From CAZQFS01 sp964592755 (GTDB lineage: Bacteria; Hydrothermota; Tepidihabitantia; Tepidihabitantales; Tepidihabitantaceae): 64,000 nucleotides of DNA. The stretch lies in the NCBI GenBank assembly GCA_964592755.1, contig CAZQFS010000001.1, positions 1 to 64,000 of the forward strand, in the 5' to 3' direction. A model generated the notes under the pieces. The model was given only the letters and a program-made list of their open reading frames with translations. It was not told the DNA's origin and did not search any database. The translations under genes were made by a program, and so were the position numbers. This document shows, piece by piece, positions 53,968 through 62,274 of the stretch (position 1 is the stretch's first letter; the number at the start of each line of letters is the position of its first letter).

Positions 53968-55395
53968 ATGTGCGGCATCATCGGCCTTGTCGGCGCGAAA
54001 CCGGTCGGCACTGAGCTGGTCGAGGGACTGCTCGCGCTTCAGCACCGGGGCCAGGACTCGGCCGGGATCCTGACTTCGGACGAGACTTTCCACCTGAAGA
54101 AGGGCAACGGCACGGTCGCGAACGTCTTCAATCCGAAGAATCTGGCGCGGCTTGCCGGCAGCACGGGCATCGGTCATGTCCGCTACCCGACCATCGGCCC
54201 GGGCTCGGTCGAGGACGCCCAGCCGTTCTACGTCAACCACCCGTTCGGCGTGGCCATCGTCCACAACGGCAATGTCACTAACTACGCCAGTCTTCACCGG
54301 CAGTTGACCTGCCGGGACATGCGGCAGTTGACGAGCTCTTCCGATGCCGAGCCAATCCTCAACGTCCTTGCCCAGGAGCTGGAGAAGACCGACCTCGCCC
54401 GGTTCGGCCCGGCTTCGGTCTTTGCCGCGCTGGACAGCGTCTACCGCCGCGTGCAGGGCTCGTACTCGGTCGTCGGTCTGATTCACGGTCAGGGTCTGCT
54501 TGGGTTCCGGGACGCTATGGGCATCAAGCCGCTCGTGCTGGGCCGACGCGGCCGCGACTACGCCTTCGCCTCGGAGAGCGTTGCCTTTGACCGGCTCGGG
54601 TTCAGCCTGGTCCGCGACGTCCGTCCCGGCGAAGCGGTGTTCATCGACGCCCGGCGACGGCTCCACTCCTGCCAGGTCAGACCCGGCCGGCATCGCGGCT
54701 GCATCTTCGAGTATGTTTACTTTGCCCGGCCCGATTCGGTCATCGACGGCATCGAAGTCTACGAAGCCCGTCTGCGCCTGGGGGAGAACCTGGCCCGGCA
54801 GGTGATGGAACAGGGGCTGCAGCCGGACGTCATCGTGCCGATTCCCGATACGGCCCGGGCCGCGGCCAGCCAGATATCCCGCGTTACCGGTATCGAGCTG
54901 CGCGAAGGCCTGATAAAGAACCGCTACATCGCCCGCACGTTCATCATGCACGGTCAGGACCGCCGCGCTCTGTCCGTGCGCCAGAAGCTCAATCCGGTGC
55001 GGTCCCAGGTCCGCGGCCGGAAGGTACTGCTGGTGGACGATTCAATCGTCCGCGGAACCACGTCGCGCGAAATCGTGCAGATGGTGCGCGATGCCGGTGC
55101 CCGCGAGGTCTACCTGGCAATAACTGCGCCGCCCCTGCGCTTTCCCTGCGTCTACGGCATCGACATGATGACCCGGGGTGAGTTTGCGGCCAAGGACCGA
55201 ACCGTCGAACAGGTGCGCCGGCTGGTCCGTGCCGACGCTTTGGTGTACCAGACCTACGACGGGCTGATTGACGCGGTCCGGGGCGAGCACAGCGACATGG
55301 GTTTCTGTACCGCCTGCTTCAACGGCGAGTACCCGACCGACATTGCCCCGCGCGACCTTGCCCGTATGGAAGCCGAACGGAAGAAGTGGTGCTGA
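53968..55395 (+). CDS. purF: Amidophosphoribosyltransferase
   Basis: This 475-residue enzyme makes 5-phosphoribosylamine from PRPP and glutamine, the first step of purine synthesis. Cys2 after the initiator Met (MCGIIGLVG) is the glutaminase nucleophile, with no long propeptide. The Ntn domain has LLALQHRGQDSAGI and IGHVRYPTIG. The PRTase domain has VPIPDTARAAASQIS and the PRPP loop KVLLVDDSIVRGTTSREI. C-terminal cysteines (DMGFCTACFNGEYP) are the usual family ending and may hold an Fe-S cluster. Confidence 0.96.
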   Translation: MCGIIGLVGAKPVGTELVEGLLALQHRGQDSAGILTSDETFHLKKGNGTVANVFNPKNLARLAGSTGIGHVRYPTIGPGSVEDAQPFYVNHPFGVAIVHNGNVTNYASLHRQLTCRDMRQLTSSSDAEPILNVLAQELEKTDLARFGPASVFAALDSVYRRVQGSYSVVGLIHGQGLLGFRDAMGIKPLVLGRRGRDYAFASESVAFDRLGFSLVRDVRPGEAVFIDARRRLHSCQVRPGRHRGCIFEYVYFARPDSVIDGIEVYEARLRLGENLARQVMEQGLQPDVIVPIPDTARAAASQISRVTGIELREGLIKNRYIARTFIMHGQDRRALSVRQKLNPVRSQVRGRKVLLVDDSIVRGTTSREIVQMVRDAGAREVYLAITAPPLRFPCVYGIDMMTRGEFAAKDRTVEQVRRLVRADALVYQTYDGLIDAVRGEHSDMGFCTACFNGEYPTDIAPRDLARMEAERKKWC

Positions 55396-55421
55396 CCTTA
55401 CCTCGGAAAGGAGACAACTAG

Positions 55422-56513
55422 ATGCCATCCGCCTTAGGCCTCGGCCTGCTGCTGCTCAGTCTCTCCCCGCCCTCGGGCGTGACCGCCCGCGACGTGCCCA
55501 ATGACCGCGGCAACAGCATCGCGGTGACGTGGACACGTTCGCCGGACTCAACCGTGCTCAACTACAAGGTGTTGCGGCAAGCTGGCGACGCCGCGGAGTG
55601 GGAAACGCTCGGCCTGGTCGGCCGGCTCGCCTCCCGTTATGTGGACAGCGACGCCCGACGCGGAGTGCCCTACCGGTACGCCATCCTGGCCGAGTCAGAA
55701 CTCGAGGCCGCTCTATCCGAACCCTCACCCGAGGCGAAGAGCGTTGCCCAGTGGTTCAACACCGACACCTTTCAGGCACTGGTCGGCACGATTGTGCTGG
55801 GCTTCATCTTCCTTTACCTTATCAACCGGGCCAAGAAGGACCGGAACCTGTTCATCCGGCGCATCTCCGGTCTCGACGCGGTTGACGAAGCCTTGGGCCG
55901 CGCCACCGAGATGGGCCGGGCCACGCTCTATGTGCCCGGGCTCTCCAGCATCGCCGACGTCGCCACCATCGCTTCGCTCAACATCCTCGGCGAAGTGGCG
56001 AAGAAGACGGCCAAGTTCGGCACACCGCTCATCGTGCCCAACCGCGACCCGATTGTCTACACGGTTGCCCGGGAAATGGTGAAGGAGTCGTACACCTCGG
56101 TCGGTCGGCCCGACATCTTCTCGGAGGATATCGTCTTCTTCGTCACCGACCAGCAGTTCGCCTTTGCCGCGGCGGTGGACGGCATCATGGTGCGCGAGAA
56201 GCCAGCCACCAACTTCCTCATCGGGATGTTCTGGGCCGAGTCGCTTATCCTGGCCGAAACCGGCGCGGCGACCGGCGCGGTACAGATTGCGGGCACCGAC
56301 GCCGTCACCCAGCTCCCCTTCTTCATCACCGCCTGCGATTACACCCTCATCGGCGAGGAGCTGTATGCCGCGTCCGCCTACCTGTCGCGCGAACCCCTGC
56401 TCCTGGGAGCGGTCAAAGGCCAGGATTACTCCAAGGCCCTCATCGTCGTCCTGATACTGGCCGGCACGCTGCTGGCCCTGGCCCTGAACGTGCCGGTAAC
56501 CCGGTATCTGTAG
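55422..56513 (+). CDS. Membrane protein with fibronectin-III domain (DUF6754-like)
   Basis: This 363-residue protein has a signal peptide, an extracytoplasmic FnIII domain (residues ~20-105: NSIAVTWTRSPDSTVLNYKV, YRYAILAESE), a membrane segment near 120-137 (VGTIVLGFIFLYLIN) and a conserved region with RISGLDAVDEALGRATEMGR, TLYVPGLSS and a C-terminal membrane helix. It resembles proteins called DUF6754 in uncultured phyla. AAAGGAG lies eight bases before the ATG. It is the first of four overlapping or close membrane protein genes, 26 bases after purF. Confidence 0.75.
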   Translation: MPSALGLGLLLLSLSPPSGVTARDVPNDRGNSIAVTWTRSPDSTVLNYKVLRQAGDAAEWETLGLVGRLASRYVDSDARRGVPYRYAILAESELEAALSEPSPEAKSVAQWFNTDTFQALVGTIVLGFIFLYLINRAKKDRNLFIRRISGLDAVDEALGRATEMGRATLYVPGLSSIADVATIASLNILGEVAKKTAKFGTPLIVPNRDPIVYTVAREMVKESYTSVGRPDIFSEDIVFFVTDQQFAFAAAVDGIMVREKPATNFLIGMFWAESLILAETGAATGAVQIAGTDAVTQLPFFITACDYTLIGEELYAASAYLSREPLLLGAVKGQDYSKALIVVLILAGTLLALALNVPVTRYL

Positions 56514-56528
56514 AACAACGGAGGAGAG

Positions 56529-57200
56529 ATGAAGAGAAGAATCCCCCTGCTACTCGTGCTTGTGCTGGGCATCTTTGCCGCAATCGCCGCCTTTGTCCCG
56601 CACCCTGCCATCTGGCACGTCGATGAGACCCTGCGCAACGACGTCATGCGTATTCTGTCGGCCTTCGGCCTGGTGCTCGGCATCGGCTCCATCCTTCAGC
56701 ACCACCTGCTGAAAATCAAGCGCCACGCCCAGCACTGGCAGTACAGCTATATCACCATCATCATGCTCATCATCACGGCTATTGTCGGCGTCTTCGGTGG
56801 TATAGACCCCAACCGGCCCGGCCTGCTGCCGACCCACATCGGCTCGTTCTCATTCCACATGCAGACGCTGTACACCAACGTCATGGTCCCGCTGGGCGCG
56901 ACGATGTTCGCCATGCTGGCCTTTTTCATGGCGTCGGCCGCGTACCGTGCGTTCCGTGCCCGCACGGTTGAGGCTACTCTACTGCTGGCCTCGGCCTTTG
57001 TCCTGATGCTCGGCGCCGTACCCCTGGGCCGGATGATTCACCACCAGTTGCCCTCATTCGCCGAGTGGATTCTCACCGTGCCGAACACCGCGGCCAAGCG
57101 CGGCATCCTGTTCGGCGTCGAGCTCGGCATCTTCGCCACGTCCTTGAAGATTGTCCTCGGCATTGAACGTGGCTGGCTCGGCGGGGGAGGTGGCAAGTGA
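56529..57200 (+). CDS. Polytopic membrane protein of the DUF6754-like operon
   Basis: This 223-residue protein has six predicted membrane segments (about residues 5-25, 40-60, 70-92, 115-140, 150-170, 185-215). GGAGGAG precedes the ATG. I do not recognise the family. It ends in a glycine run (LGGGGGK) and overlaps the next gene by four bases (GTGA). Confidence 0.75.
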   Translation: MKRRIPLLLVLVLGIFAAIAAFVPHPAIWHVDETLRNDVMRILSAFGLVLGIGSILQHHLLKIKRHAQHWQYSYITIIMLIITAIVGVFGGIDPNRPGLLPTHIGSFSFHMQTLYTNVMVPLGATMFAMLAFFMASAAYRAFRARTVEATLLLASAFVLMLGAVPLGRMIHHQLPSFAEWILTVPNTAAKRGILFGVELGIFATSLKIVLGIERGWLGGGGGK

Positions 57201-58078
57201 ACCTCTGGCAGCGTCTGCAGGCAATCGACCGCCGCTGGGTCTACCTCGTGGTCTGGCTGGTCGTGATGCTCCCGCTCATCTTCCCGTTCCGCATCAAGCC
57301 CAAGGCTACGCCGCCGGTAGAGAGACTATTCCAGTTCATCGACACCATGCCGCGCGACAAGGCTCTGGTCATCTCCGTTGACTACGGGCCGGACACCCAG
57401 GCCGAGCTCCAGCCCATGCTCATCGCGTTCCTGCGCCATGCCTTTGCCACCGGCCACCATGTCGGAATGTGCGCCATGGACCTGAACGGCCTGGGACTGG
57501 GCGAGAACGCCCTGCGCCAGGTTACGGCCGAGTTCAACGCCCATGCTACCACCCGCGCGGACTCGGTCATTAACGGCGAGGACTATGTCTTCTGGGGCTG
57601 GACCACGCCGATTGTTACGGTGATGCTGGGGATGGGTGAACGCATCGCTCGTGTCTTCCCGGTTGACTACTACGGACAACCGACCGAAAGCCTGCCTATT
57701 ATGACCCGGCTCAAGAACTACGACGACGTCGGGCTGCTGGTCACGATCGCCTCGACTGCGATGCCCCGGTCATGGATCAACTACGCCCAGGTGCAGTTCG
57801 GCGTCCGGCTCGCTTGCGGCGTGACCGCGGTCTCGGCGGCGGACTACTATCCCTACCTCAACTCCGGCCAGTTCACCGGCCTGCTGGGCGGCATGAAAGG
57901 CGCCGCCGAGTACGAAGACTTGCTGCTCGACCGGCTGCAGAAGAACAACATGGACTGGGGCCAGCGGTACAAGGGAACCGAGGCCATGTCCTCCCAGACC
58001 GCGGCTCATCTCGCCATCATGGTCTTCATCGTCATCGGCAACATTGCTTTCTTTGCCTCGAAGAGGAGGAAGTCATGA
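57197..58078 (+). CDS. Membrane-anchored protein of the DUF6754-like operon
   Basis: This 293-residue protein has one membrane helix near the N-terminus (WVYLVVWLVVMLPLIFPF), a long middle domain and a C-terminal helix (LAIMVFIVIGNIAFF) before a basic tail. The middle has KALVISVDYGPDTQAELQPM and VFWGWTTPIVTVMLGMGE, with alternating strands and helices like a Rossmann-type fold. No nucleotide motif is clear. GTG start with GGGGGAGGTGG upstream. The function is unknown. Confidence 0.75.
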   Translation: MNLWQRLQAIDRRWVYLVVWLVVMLPLIFPFRIKPKATPPVERLFQFIDTMPRDKALVISVDYGPDTQAELQPMLIAFLRHAFATGHHVGMCAMDLNGLGLGENALRQVTAEFNAHATTRADSVINGEDYVFWGWTTPIVTVMLGMGERIARVFPVDYYGQPTESLPIMTRLKNYDDVGLLVTIASTAMPRSWINYAQVQFGVRLACGVTAVSAADYYPYLNSGQFTGLLGGMKGAAEYEDLLLDRLQKNNMDWGQRYKGTEAMSSQTAAHLAIMVFIVIGNIAFFASKRRKS

Positions 58079-58731
58079 ACATCGTCAACCCGCTGACCGC
58101 GCAGGGCGCCTGGGTGTGGATTGCCGCCATCCTCACGCTGGCAATATTCTCCTTCCTCTATCGCGAGAATCCGTTCTACCGCATCGCCGAGCACCTCTAT
58201 GTCGGCATCGCCAACGGCTACTTCATCACCTTCTACTGGCACCGCGTCCTCATGCCGACCCTGTTCACGCCGGTGGCGCACAACCCGAACATCGTCGTCA
58301 AGGCATGGCTCATCAGTATCGCCATCATCGGCGCGTTCTACTTCACACGATTCATCCCCAAACTGTCGTGGCTGGTCCGTATCCCCATTGCCATCCTGCT
58401 GGGATACTCGTGCGGTGCCAGCATCCCTCGCGCGGTTGAAGGTGAGATTATTCGGCAGCTCAAGGCGACCATCATCACCCGCGCCCATTTCGCCCACTGG
58501 GATACCGCGCTCTGGGCTATCATCATCCTGCTCGGTGTCATCGCCACGGTCAGCTACTTCTTCTTCTCGGCCGAGCGCAAGGGCGTGCTCAAGCCGGTGA
58601 GCTACATCGGCGTCATCTTCATCATGGTCGGGTTCGGCGCGTCATTCGGCTACACGGTCATGGCCCGCATCTCGCTCTTCATCGGCCGGCTGCAGTTCCT
58701 GCTCGGTGACTGGCTCGGATTGATCCGCTAG
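58075..58731 (+). CDS. Polytopic membrane protein, last gene of the DUF6754-like operon
   Basis: This 218-residue protein has about six membrane segments, with a conserved RENPFYRIAEHLYVGIANGY stretch after the first helix. ATG at 58075 overlaps the TGA of the preceding gene, and GAGGAGG lies upstream. I see no transport or enzyme motif. A strong terminator follows 17 bases after the stop. Confidence 0.75.
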   Translation: MNIVNPLTAQGAWVWIAAILTLAIFSFLYRENPFYRIAEHLYVGIANGYFITFYWHRVLMPTLFTPVAHNPNIVVKAWLISIAIIGAFYFTRFIPKLSWLVRIPIAILLGYSCGASIPRAVEGEIIRQLKATIITRAHFAHWDTALWAIIILLGVIATVSYFFFSAERKGVLKPVSYIGVIFIMVGFGASFGYTVMARISLFIGRLQFLLGDWLGLIR

Positions 58732-58747
58732 CCGCGCTGCTACGTTC

Positions 58748-58776
58748 AGAGCGGGCTGCCTCTGGCAGCCCGCTCT
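58748..58776. terminator. Bidirectional terminator between convergent genes
   Basis: AGAGCGGGCTGCC (58748-58760), TCT loop and GGCAGCCCGCTCT (58764-58776), a perfect 13-bp stem. It separates the membrane operon from the convergent sigma/anti-sigma operon. Confidence 0.75.
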
Positions 58777-58813
58777 CAATACGGGGACGCTGGACCGCTT
58801 CCGCGGCCCGGCT

Positions 58814-59308
58814 CTAGTATTCCTCGATGAAACCCCGGCCGTACGTCGCTGCGACCACTGCCAGCGCCACACTCAGCCCGACAACCACGAGCGGCACCAT
58901 CGCCAACTGGCCGGCCGTCACTGACGAGGGCACCGGCAGCCTGAGCTGACCCACGGTCTCGGGCCCGACGTTCAGCCGTCGAGCCAGCTCGAATGACCCG
59001 GCGAGCAGCGGCCCGCGGAACAGCCAGGCCGCGAACCCCAGTATCGGGATGAGCGCCAGCGCCCACCACGGGCCAGGGTAGAACGCCCGCTGCCGGGGCA
59101 GGCTGGCCAGCACGCGCGCGGAGAACTCGGGTGAAGGCTCGAGCACCGGCTGGTGGTCCAGGCTGGATACTAGCGCGGTCAGCACTGCCAGTTCGCGCTG
59201 GCAGCCGGGGCATTCCAGCAGATGGGCATCAACCGCCTTCCGCTTCTCCGCAGCAAGGTGCCTCGTGACGTAGTCCTGCAGCAGTCCCTGGAATTCATCG
59301 CAGCTCAT
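58814..59308 (-). CDS. Zinc-finger anti-sigma factor
   Basis: This 164-residue membrane protein has the ZAS motif near its N-terminus (HLLECPGCQ, H-x3-C-x2-C) in MSCDEFQGLLQDYVTRHLAA. Two membrane segments follow (WWALALIPILGFAAWLF near 82 and LAMVPLVVVGLSVALAVVAA near 135). ATG overlaps the sigma gene's TGA, so sigma and anti-sigma are made together. It should hold the sigma factor inactive until an envelope signal is received. Confidence 0.85.
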   Translation of the reverse strand: MSCDEFQGLLQDYVTRHLAAEKRKAVDAHLLECPGCQRELAVLTALVSSLDHQPVLEPSPEFSARVLASLPRQRAFYPGPWWALALIPILGFAAWLFRGPLLAGSFELARRLNVGPETVGQLRLPVPSSVTAGQLAMVPLVVVGLSVALAVVAATYGRGFIEEY

Positions 59309-59883
59309 TGCAGCATCACCTCTTTCAGGTTCTCCCAGCCGACCCGCTCGAGCAGGCGCGTCTTCAACACGGCGCGCGCCCGGTGGATGTGCGCCTTGAC
59401 CGTACCCATCGGCTTGCGGGTCATCTGGGCAATCTCTTCATATGACAGGCCGTTGAAGTGGTACATCGTGATGGCCGCCCGGTAGTCGTCCGGCAGCTTG
59501 CTCACCTCGTCCTGCACCACCTCCTGTATGCCCTTGGTCCGGTACGCTTCGACCGGACCGTCGATATCCACCGCCATCGCCTCGTCCAGCTCGACCTCGG
59601 GCTTGCGCTTGCGTAACTCGCTGATGCAGGTGTTGTAGCATATCCGGTACAGCCACGACGAGAACTTCGACTGGCCGCGGAACCCGGGCAGGGCGGCGTA
59701 GGCTTTGATGAACGTCTCCTGGGCCATGTCCTCGGCCCGGCCCGGGTCGCGCATCAGCCGGTATGCCATCGAGTACATCATGCCCTTGTAGCGGTTCAGG
59801 AGCACCGCGAAGGCGTCCTCGTCGCCTCGGGCCGCGCGTTGGACCAGCGCTTCTTCGGCAGTGGCTTCCATTTCTCTGACCAT
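59305..59883 (-). CDS. RpoE-like ECF sigma factor
   Basis: This 192-residue sigma factor has complete region 2 (FAVLLNRYKGMMYSMAYRL, DMAQETFIKAYAALPGFRG then FSSWLYRICYNTCISELR) and region 4 (LPDDYRAAITMYHFNGLSYE, then IAQMTRKPMGTVKAHIHRAR). It belongs to the RpoE/SigW type. The partner anti-sigma gene overlaps. Its promoter is of ordinary sigma70 type, so basal expression does not need the factor itself. Confidence 0.92.
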   Translation of the reverse strand: MVREMEATAEEALVQRAARGDEDAFAVLLNRYKGMMYSMAYRLMRDPGRAEDMAQETFIKAYAALPGFRGQSKFSSWLYRICYNTCISELRKRKPEVELDEAMAVDIDGPVEAYRTKGIQEVVQDEVSKLPDDYRAAITMYHFNGLSYEEIAQMTRKPMGTVKAHIHRARAVLKTRLLERVGWENLKEVMLQ

Positions 59884-59903
59884 AAGACGCCCTCAGGCGG
59901 CTA

Positions 59904-59932
59904 ATGTTACACCCTATGCAACAAACCCGCAA
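59904..59932 (-). promoter_or_regulatory. Promoter of the ECF sigma/anti-sigma operon
   Basis: Minus-strand TTGCGG (59932-59927), 17 bases, TAACAT (59909-59904), 20 bases before the sigma ATG. Confidence 0.6.
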
Positions 59933-59955
59933 GACCCCGCGTCGTACAGAGCAGA

Positions 59956-60174
59956 ATGACGCATACAGCGAGAATCGTCTTCGCCGCGGCGCTGGCACTG
60001 GTAGTGGGCGGAGCGGTGGTCGCATCCGCCCGCCATCCCGGTGCCGGCAGCACAGTGCCTGAGGTCCTGGTGACAGCCCGGGGCCCGAACGCGGTGGTAG
60101 ACGAAATAGTTGTCCGCCCGACCGGCGGACAGAACCTGGCTGAAACCACCTCAGCCAACACCAGCGTGAACTAG
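59956..60174 (+). CDS. Small exported protein
   Basis: This 72-residue protein has a signal peptide (TARIVFAAALALVVGGAVVA) and a short polar mature part (VPEVLVTARGPNAVVDEIVV). It lies 16 bases before the next gene on the same strand and is divergent from the ECF sigma gene. It may be an envelope-stress target, but that is only suggested by position. Confidence 0.55.
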   Translation: MTHTARIVFAAALALVVGGAVVASARHPGAGSTVPEVLVTARGPNAVVDEIVVRPTGGQNLAETTSANTSVN

Positions 60175-60190
60175 AAAGCAGGAGGCAACA

Positions 60191-60610
60191 ATGGACCCGA
60201 GCTCATTCGTGAACTCCATCACCGGTGTCGTCGCGGTCGTGATGATATTCGCTATTCCGATAGTGACGACCGCGCTCATCGCCGCGGTGATACTCTCCGT
60301 CGCCGGCAAGCGCCACAAGGAACGTATGAAGATGATTGAACAGGGCATGATGCCACCCCCGCCGAGAAAAACCCGGGGTTATGCGCTCCTCGGCTGGGGT
60401 GCGGTCTCAGCCGCGTTCGGCCTGGCCCTGCTCGTGGCGCAACTGGCCGCCGGCTCAGTCGCTGACCTTGAAGGCGGCTTCATCTTTCTCTTTGTTGGCG
60501 CTGCGCTCATCATTGTCTGGCTCATCCGTCACAACAACCAGCAGCAGGAACCGGAGTCCGACGAGCCCCAGAAGTCTGTTACGCAAGACCCTCCCAAACC
60601 GCTACCGTAG
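60191..60610 (+). CDS. DUF6249-like small membrane protein
   Basis: This 139-residue protein has three membrane segments (about 12-38, 62-83, 92-112), a KRHKERMKMIEQGMMPP loop after the first and a polar Gln/Glu/Pro tail. The layout and the IEQGMMPP-type loop resemble DUF6249 proteins. AGGAGG lies five bases before the ATG. It is followed by a strong hairpin. Confidence 0.7.
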   Translation: MDPSSFVNSITGVVAVVMIFAIPIVTTALIAAVILSVAGKRHKERMKMIEQGMMPPPPRKTRGYALLGWGAVSAAFGLALLVAQLAAGSVADLEGGFIFLFVGAALIIVWLIRHNNQQQEPESDEPQKSVTQDPPKPLP

Positions 60611-60618
60611 CCGGAACG

Positions 60619-60648
60619 GCCGGGGCGCGGGACACCCCGCGCCCCGGC
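60619..60648 (+). terminator. GC-rich hairpin terminator
   Basis: GCCGGGGCGCGGG, ACAC loop and CCCGCGCCCCGGC, a perfect 13-bp stem nine bases after the stop, without a T-run. The remaining spacer to 60987 holds no clear gene; two CTATCGC copies near 60960 may be a regulator site. Confidence 0.65.
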
Positions 60649-60987
60649 GTTCAGCCCGCCGCCTGTTGAACCTGCTCCGCACCGCCTGTGGAACTCCTAC
60701 TGCGTCATGACCAGCTGCTTTGAGCCAAGAAGCACGCGCCGCGATGCAGCTTGGCATGTTGTAGCAAGATACACGGTTGAGATAAACGGCGGCGGGGTCG
60801 GGCCGGTGACCTGGCTGTGGCCCATCTCTGCCATCAGCCGGCATGAAGGCCTGAGGCGAAGATGAGCCGGCCAGCTAGAATCTGCACGACGAGTCCGAAC
60901 TGGCGTTGGGCAATCAAGGCTGGCATTCTCCCTGTGCCATTACCCTATGACACTATCGCTGTGCTATCGCACTGTGCGCTGGGTTGT

Positions 60988-61016
60988 TTGACACCGGCCG
61001 GGCTAAGGTTTATGAT
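60988..61016 (+). promoter_or_regulatory. hdrCBA promoter
   Basis: Perfect TTGACA (60988-60993), 17 bases, TATGAT (61011-61016). Eleven bases to the ATG leave a leader of about four bases without a Shine-Dalgarno. Confidence 0.78.
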
Positions 61017-61027
61017 ATTCGTCCACC

Positions 61028-61420
61028 ATGCAAATCCCCGCTGGCAAGGCACTAGTGCGCCAGATTGAAGAGCTGAGCGGTCAGGTCGTTTCGGACTGCT
61101 ACCAATGCGGGTGCTGTACTTCCGGCTGCCCGATAGGCGAAGACATGGACCCGCCGCCAAGCAAGGCCATCCGTCTGTTGCAACTGGACCGGGCGCACGA
61201 GCTCCTAGCGTCAGAAGGCATCTGGCTGTGCGCGTCGTGCCTGGTCTGCGGCACGCGCTGCCCGCGGGCAGTAGACTATGCGCGCATCGCCGAAGCCTGC
61301 CGGGCCATCATCCTGCGCACGCGGCAGAGCAAAGTGGACCCGGATACCGTGACCGGCCCTGACCTGGACGAGATTCCCCAGCAGGCGTTCATCGCCAGCT
61401 TTCGCAAGTTCTCGGTATGA
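61028..61420 (+). CDS. hdrC: Heterodisulfide reductase-like subunit C
   Basis: This 130-residue ferredoxin-like subunit carries two [4Fe-4S] motifs (DCYQCGCCTSGCPIG near 23-37 and LCASCLVCGTRCPR near 68-81). It passes electrons between HdrA and HdrB. Bacterial Hdr-like complexes can link H2, formate, NADH or lactate oxidation to quinone or sulfur reactions, and the partner is not in view. Its ATGA overlap with hdrB shows coupling. Confidence 0.9.
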   Translation: MQIPAGKALVRQIEELSGQVVSDCYQCGCCTSGCPIGEDMDPPPSKAIRLLQLDRAHELLASEGIWLCASCLVCGTRCPRAVDYARIAEACRAIILRTRQSKVDPDTVTGPDLDEIPQQAFIASFRKFSV

Positions 61421-62274
61421 GGTACGTTTACTACCCGGGCTGCACGCTCTACACCAAGGCGAGGAACCTGGACTCCTGTGCCCGCAAGGCCGCGGCCCGG
61501 GTCGGGTTTGAGCTGGTCGAGATGCCCTCGTGGAACTGCTGCGGGGCAATCTACAACACCGGCACCGACGACCTCGCGGCCCAGGTCGGGCCGGTGCGCA
61601 ACCTGGCCAAGGCCAGTCAGTTGGGCGAAAAGCTTGTGACCCTGTGTGCTGCCTGCCACAACGTGCTCAAGCGGGTCGACGACCGGCTCCATGCGCAGGG
61701 GAATCAGGTCGAGCGCGACCGGCTCATTGCCTTTGTCGATGAGAAGTTCGAGCGCCGGGTCCGGGTGATGCACTACATCGAGGTGCTCAAGAACGATATC
61801 GGGTTCGGGAAGGTGAAGGAGAAAGTGACGAAGTCGCTCGCGGGCCTCAAAGTCGCCTCCTACTACGGATGCCTGATGGTGCGGCCCAGGGAGGTGCTGC
61901 AGTTCGATGACCCGGAGAACCCGCAGGTGATGGATGACCTGGTGGCAACCCTGGGCGCGGTACCGACGCCGTTCGACTTCAAGGCCGAGTGCTGCGGCGG
62001 ATACCTGGTGGTGAACCGGCGGGACGTTGCCCGGACCGCGTCAAAGAGGATTCTCGATAACGCCCGAGCGCGCGGGGCCGAGACGATTGTCACCACCTGC
62101 CCGCTGTGCCAACACAACGTGGACAAGCTGCGGCCGGTCGGTGACGGCACGATGCCGGTGTTCTACTTCACTCAGTTACTCGGGCTCGCGGTCGGGCTGC
62201 CGGTCGAGGACCTGGGTTTCGAGCACAACGCGTTTGACCCGAAGCCGTTCCTGAAGCAGAAAGGCCTCATCTGA
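61417..62274 (+). CDS. hdrB: Heterodisulfide reductase-like subunit B
   Basis: This 285-residue subunit has two CCG domains, each of the form CCG...C-x2-C: WNCCGAIYNTGTDD with CAACHNVLK, and AECCGGYLVVNRRD with CPLCQHNVD. In methanogens these bind the two noncubane [4Fe-4S] clusters that split the disulfide. The bacterial substrate is unknown. Its stop overlaps the hdrA start (TGATG). Confidence 0.9.
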   Translation: MRYVYYPGCTLYTKARNLDSCARKAAARVGFELVEMPSWNCCGAIYNTGTDDLAAQVGPVRNLAKASQLGEKLVTLCAACHNVLKRVDDRLHAQGNQVERDRLIAFVDEKFERRVRVMHYIEVLKNDIGFGKVKEKVTKSLAGLKVASYYGCLMVRPREVLQFDDPENPQVMDDLVATLGAVPTPFDFKAECCGGYLVVNRRDVARTASKRILDNARARGAETIVTTCPLCQHNVDKLRPVGDGTMPVFYFTQLLGLAVGLPVEDLGFEHNAFDPKPFLKQKGLI

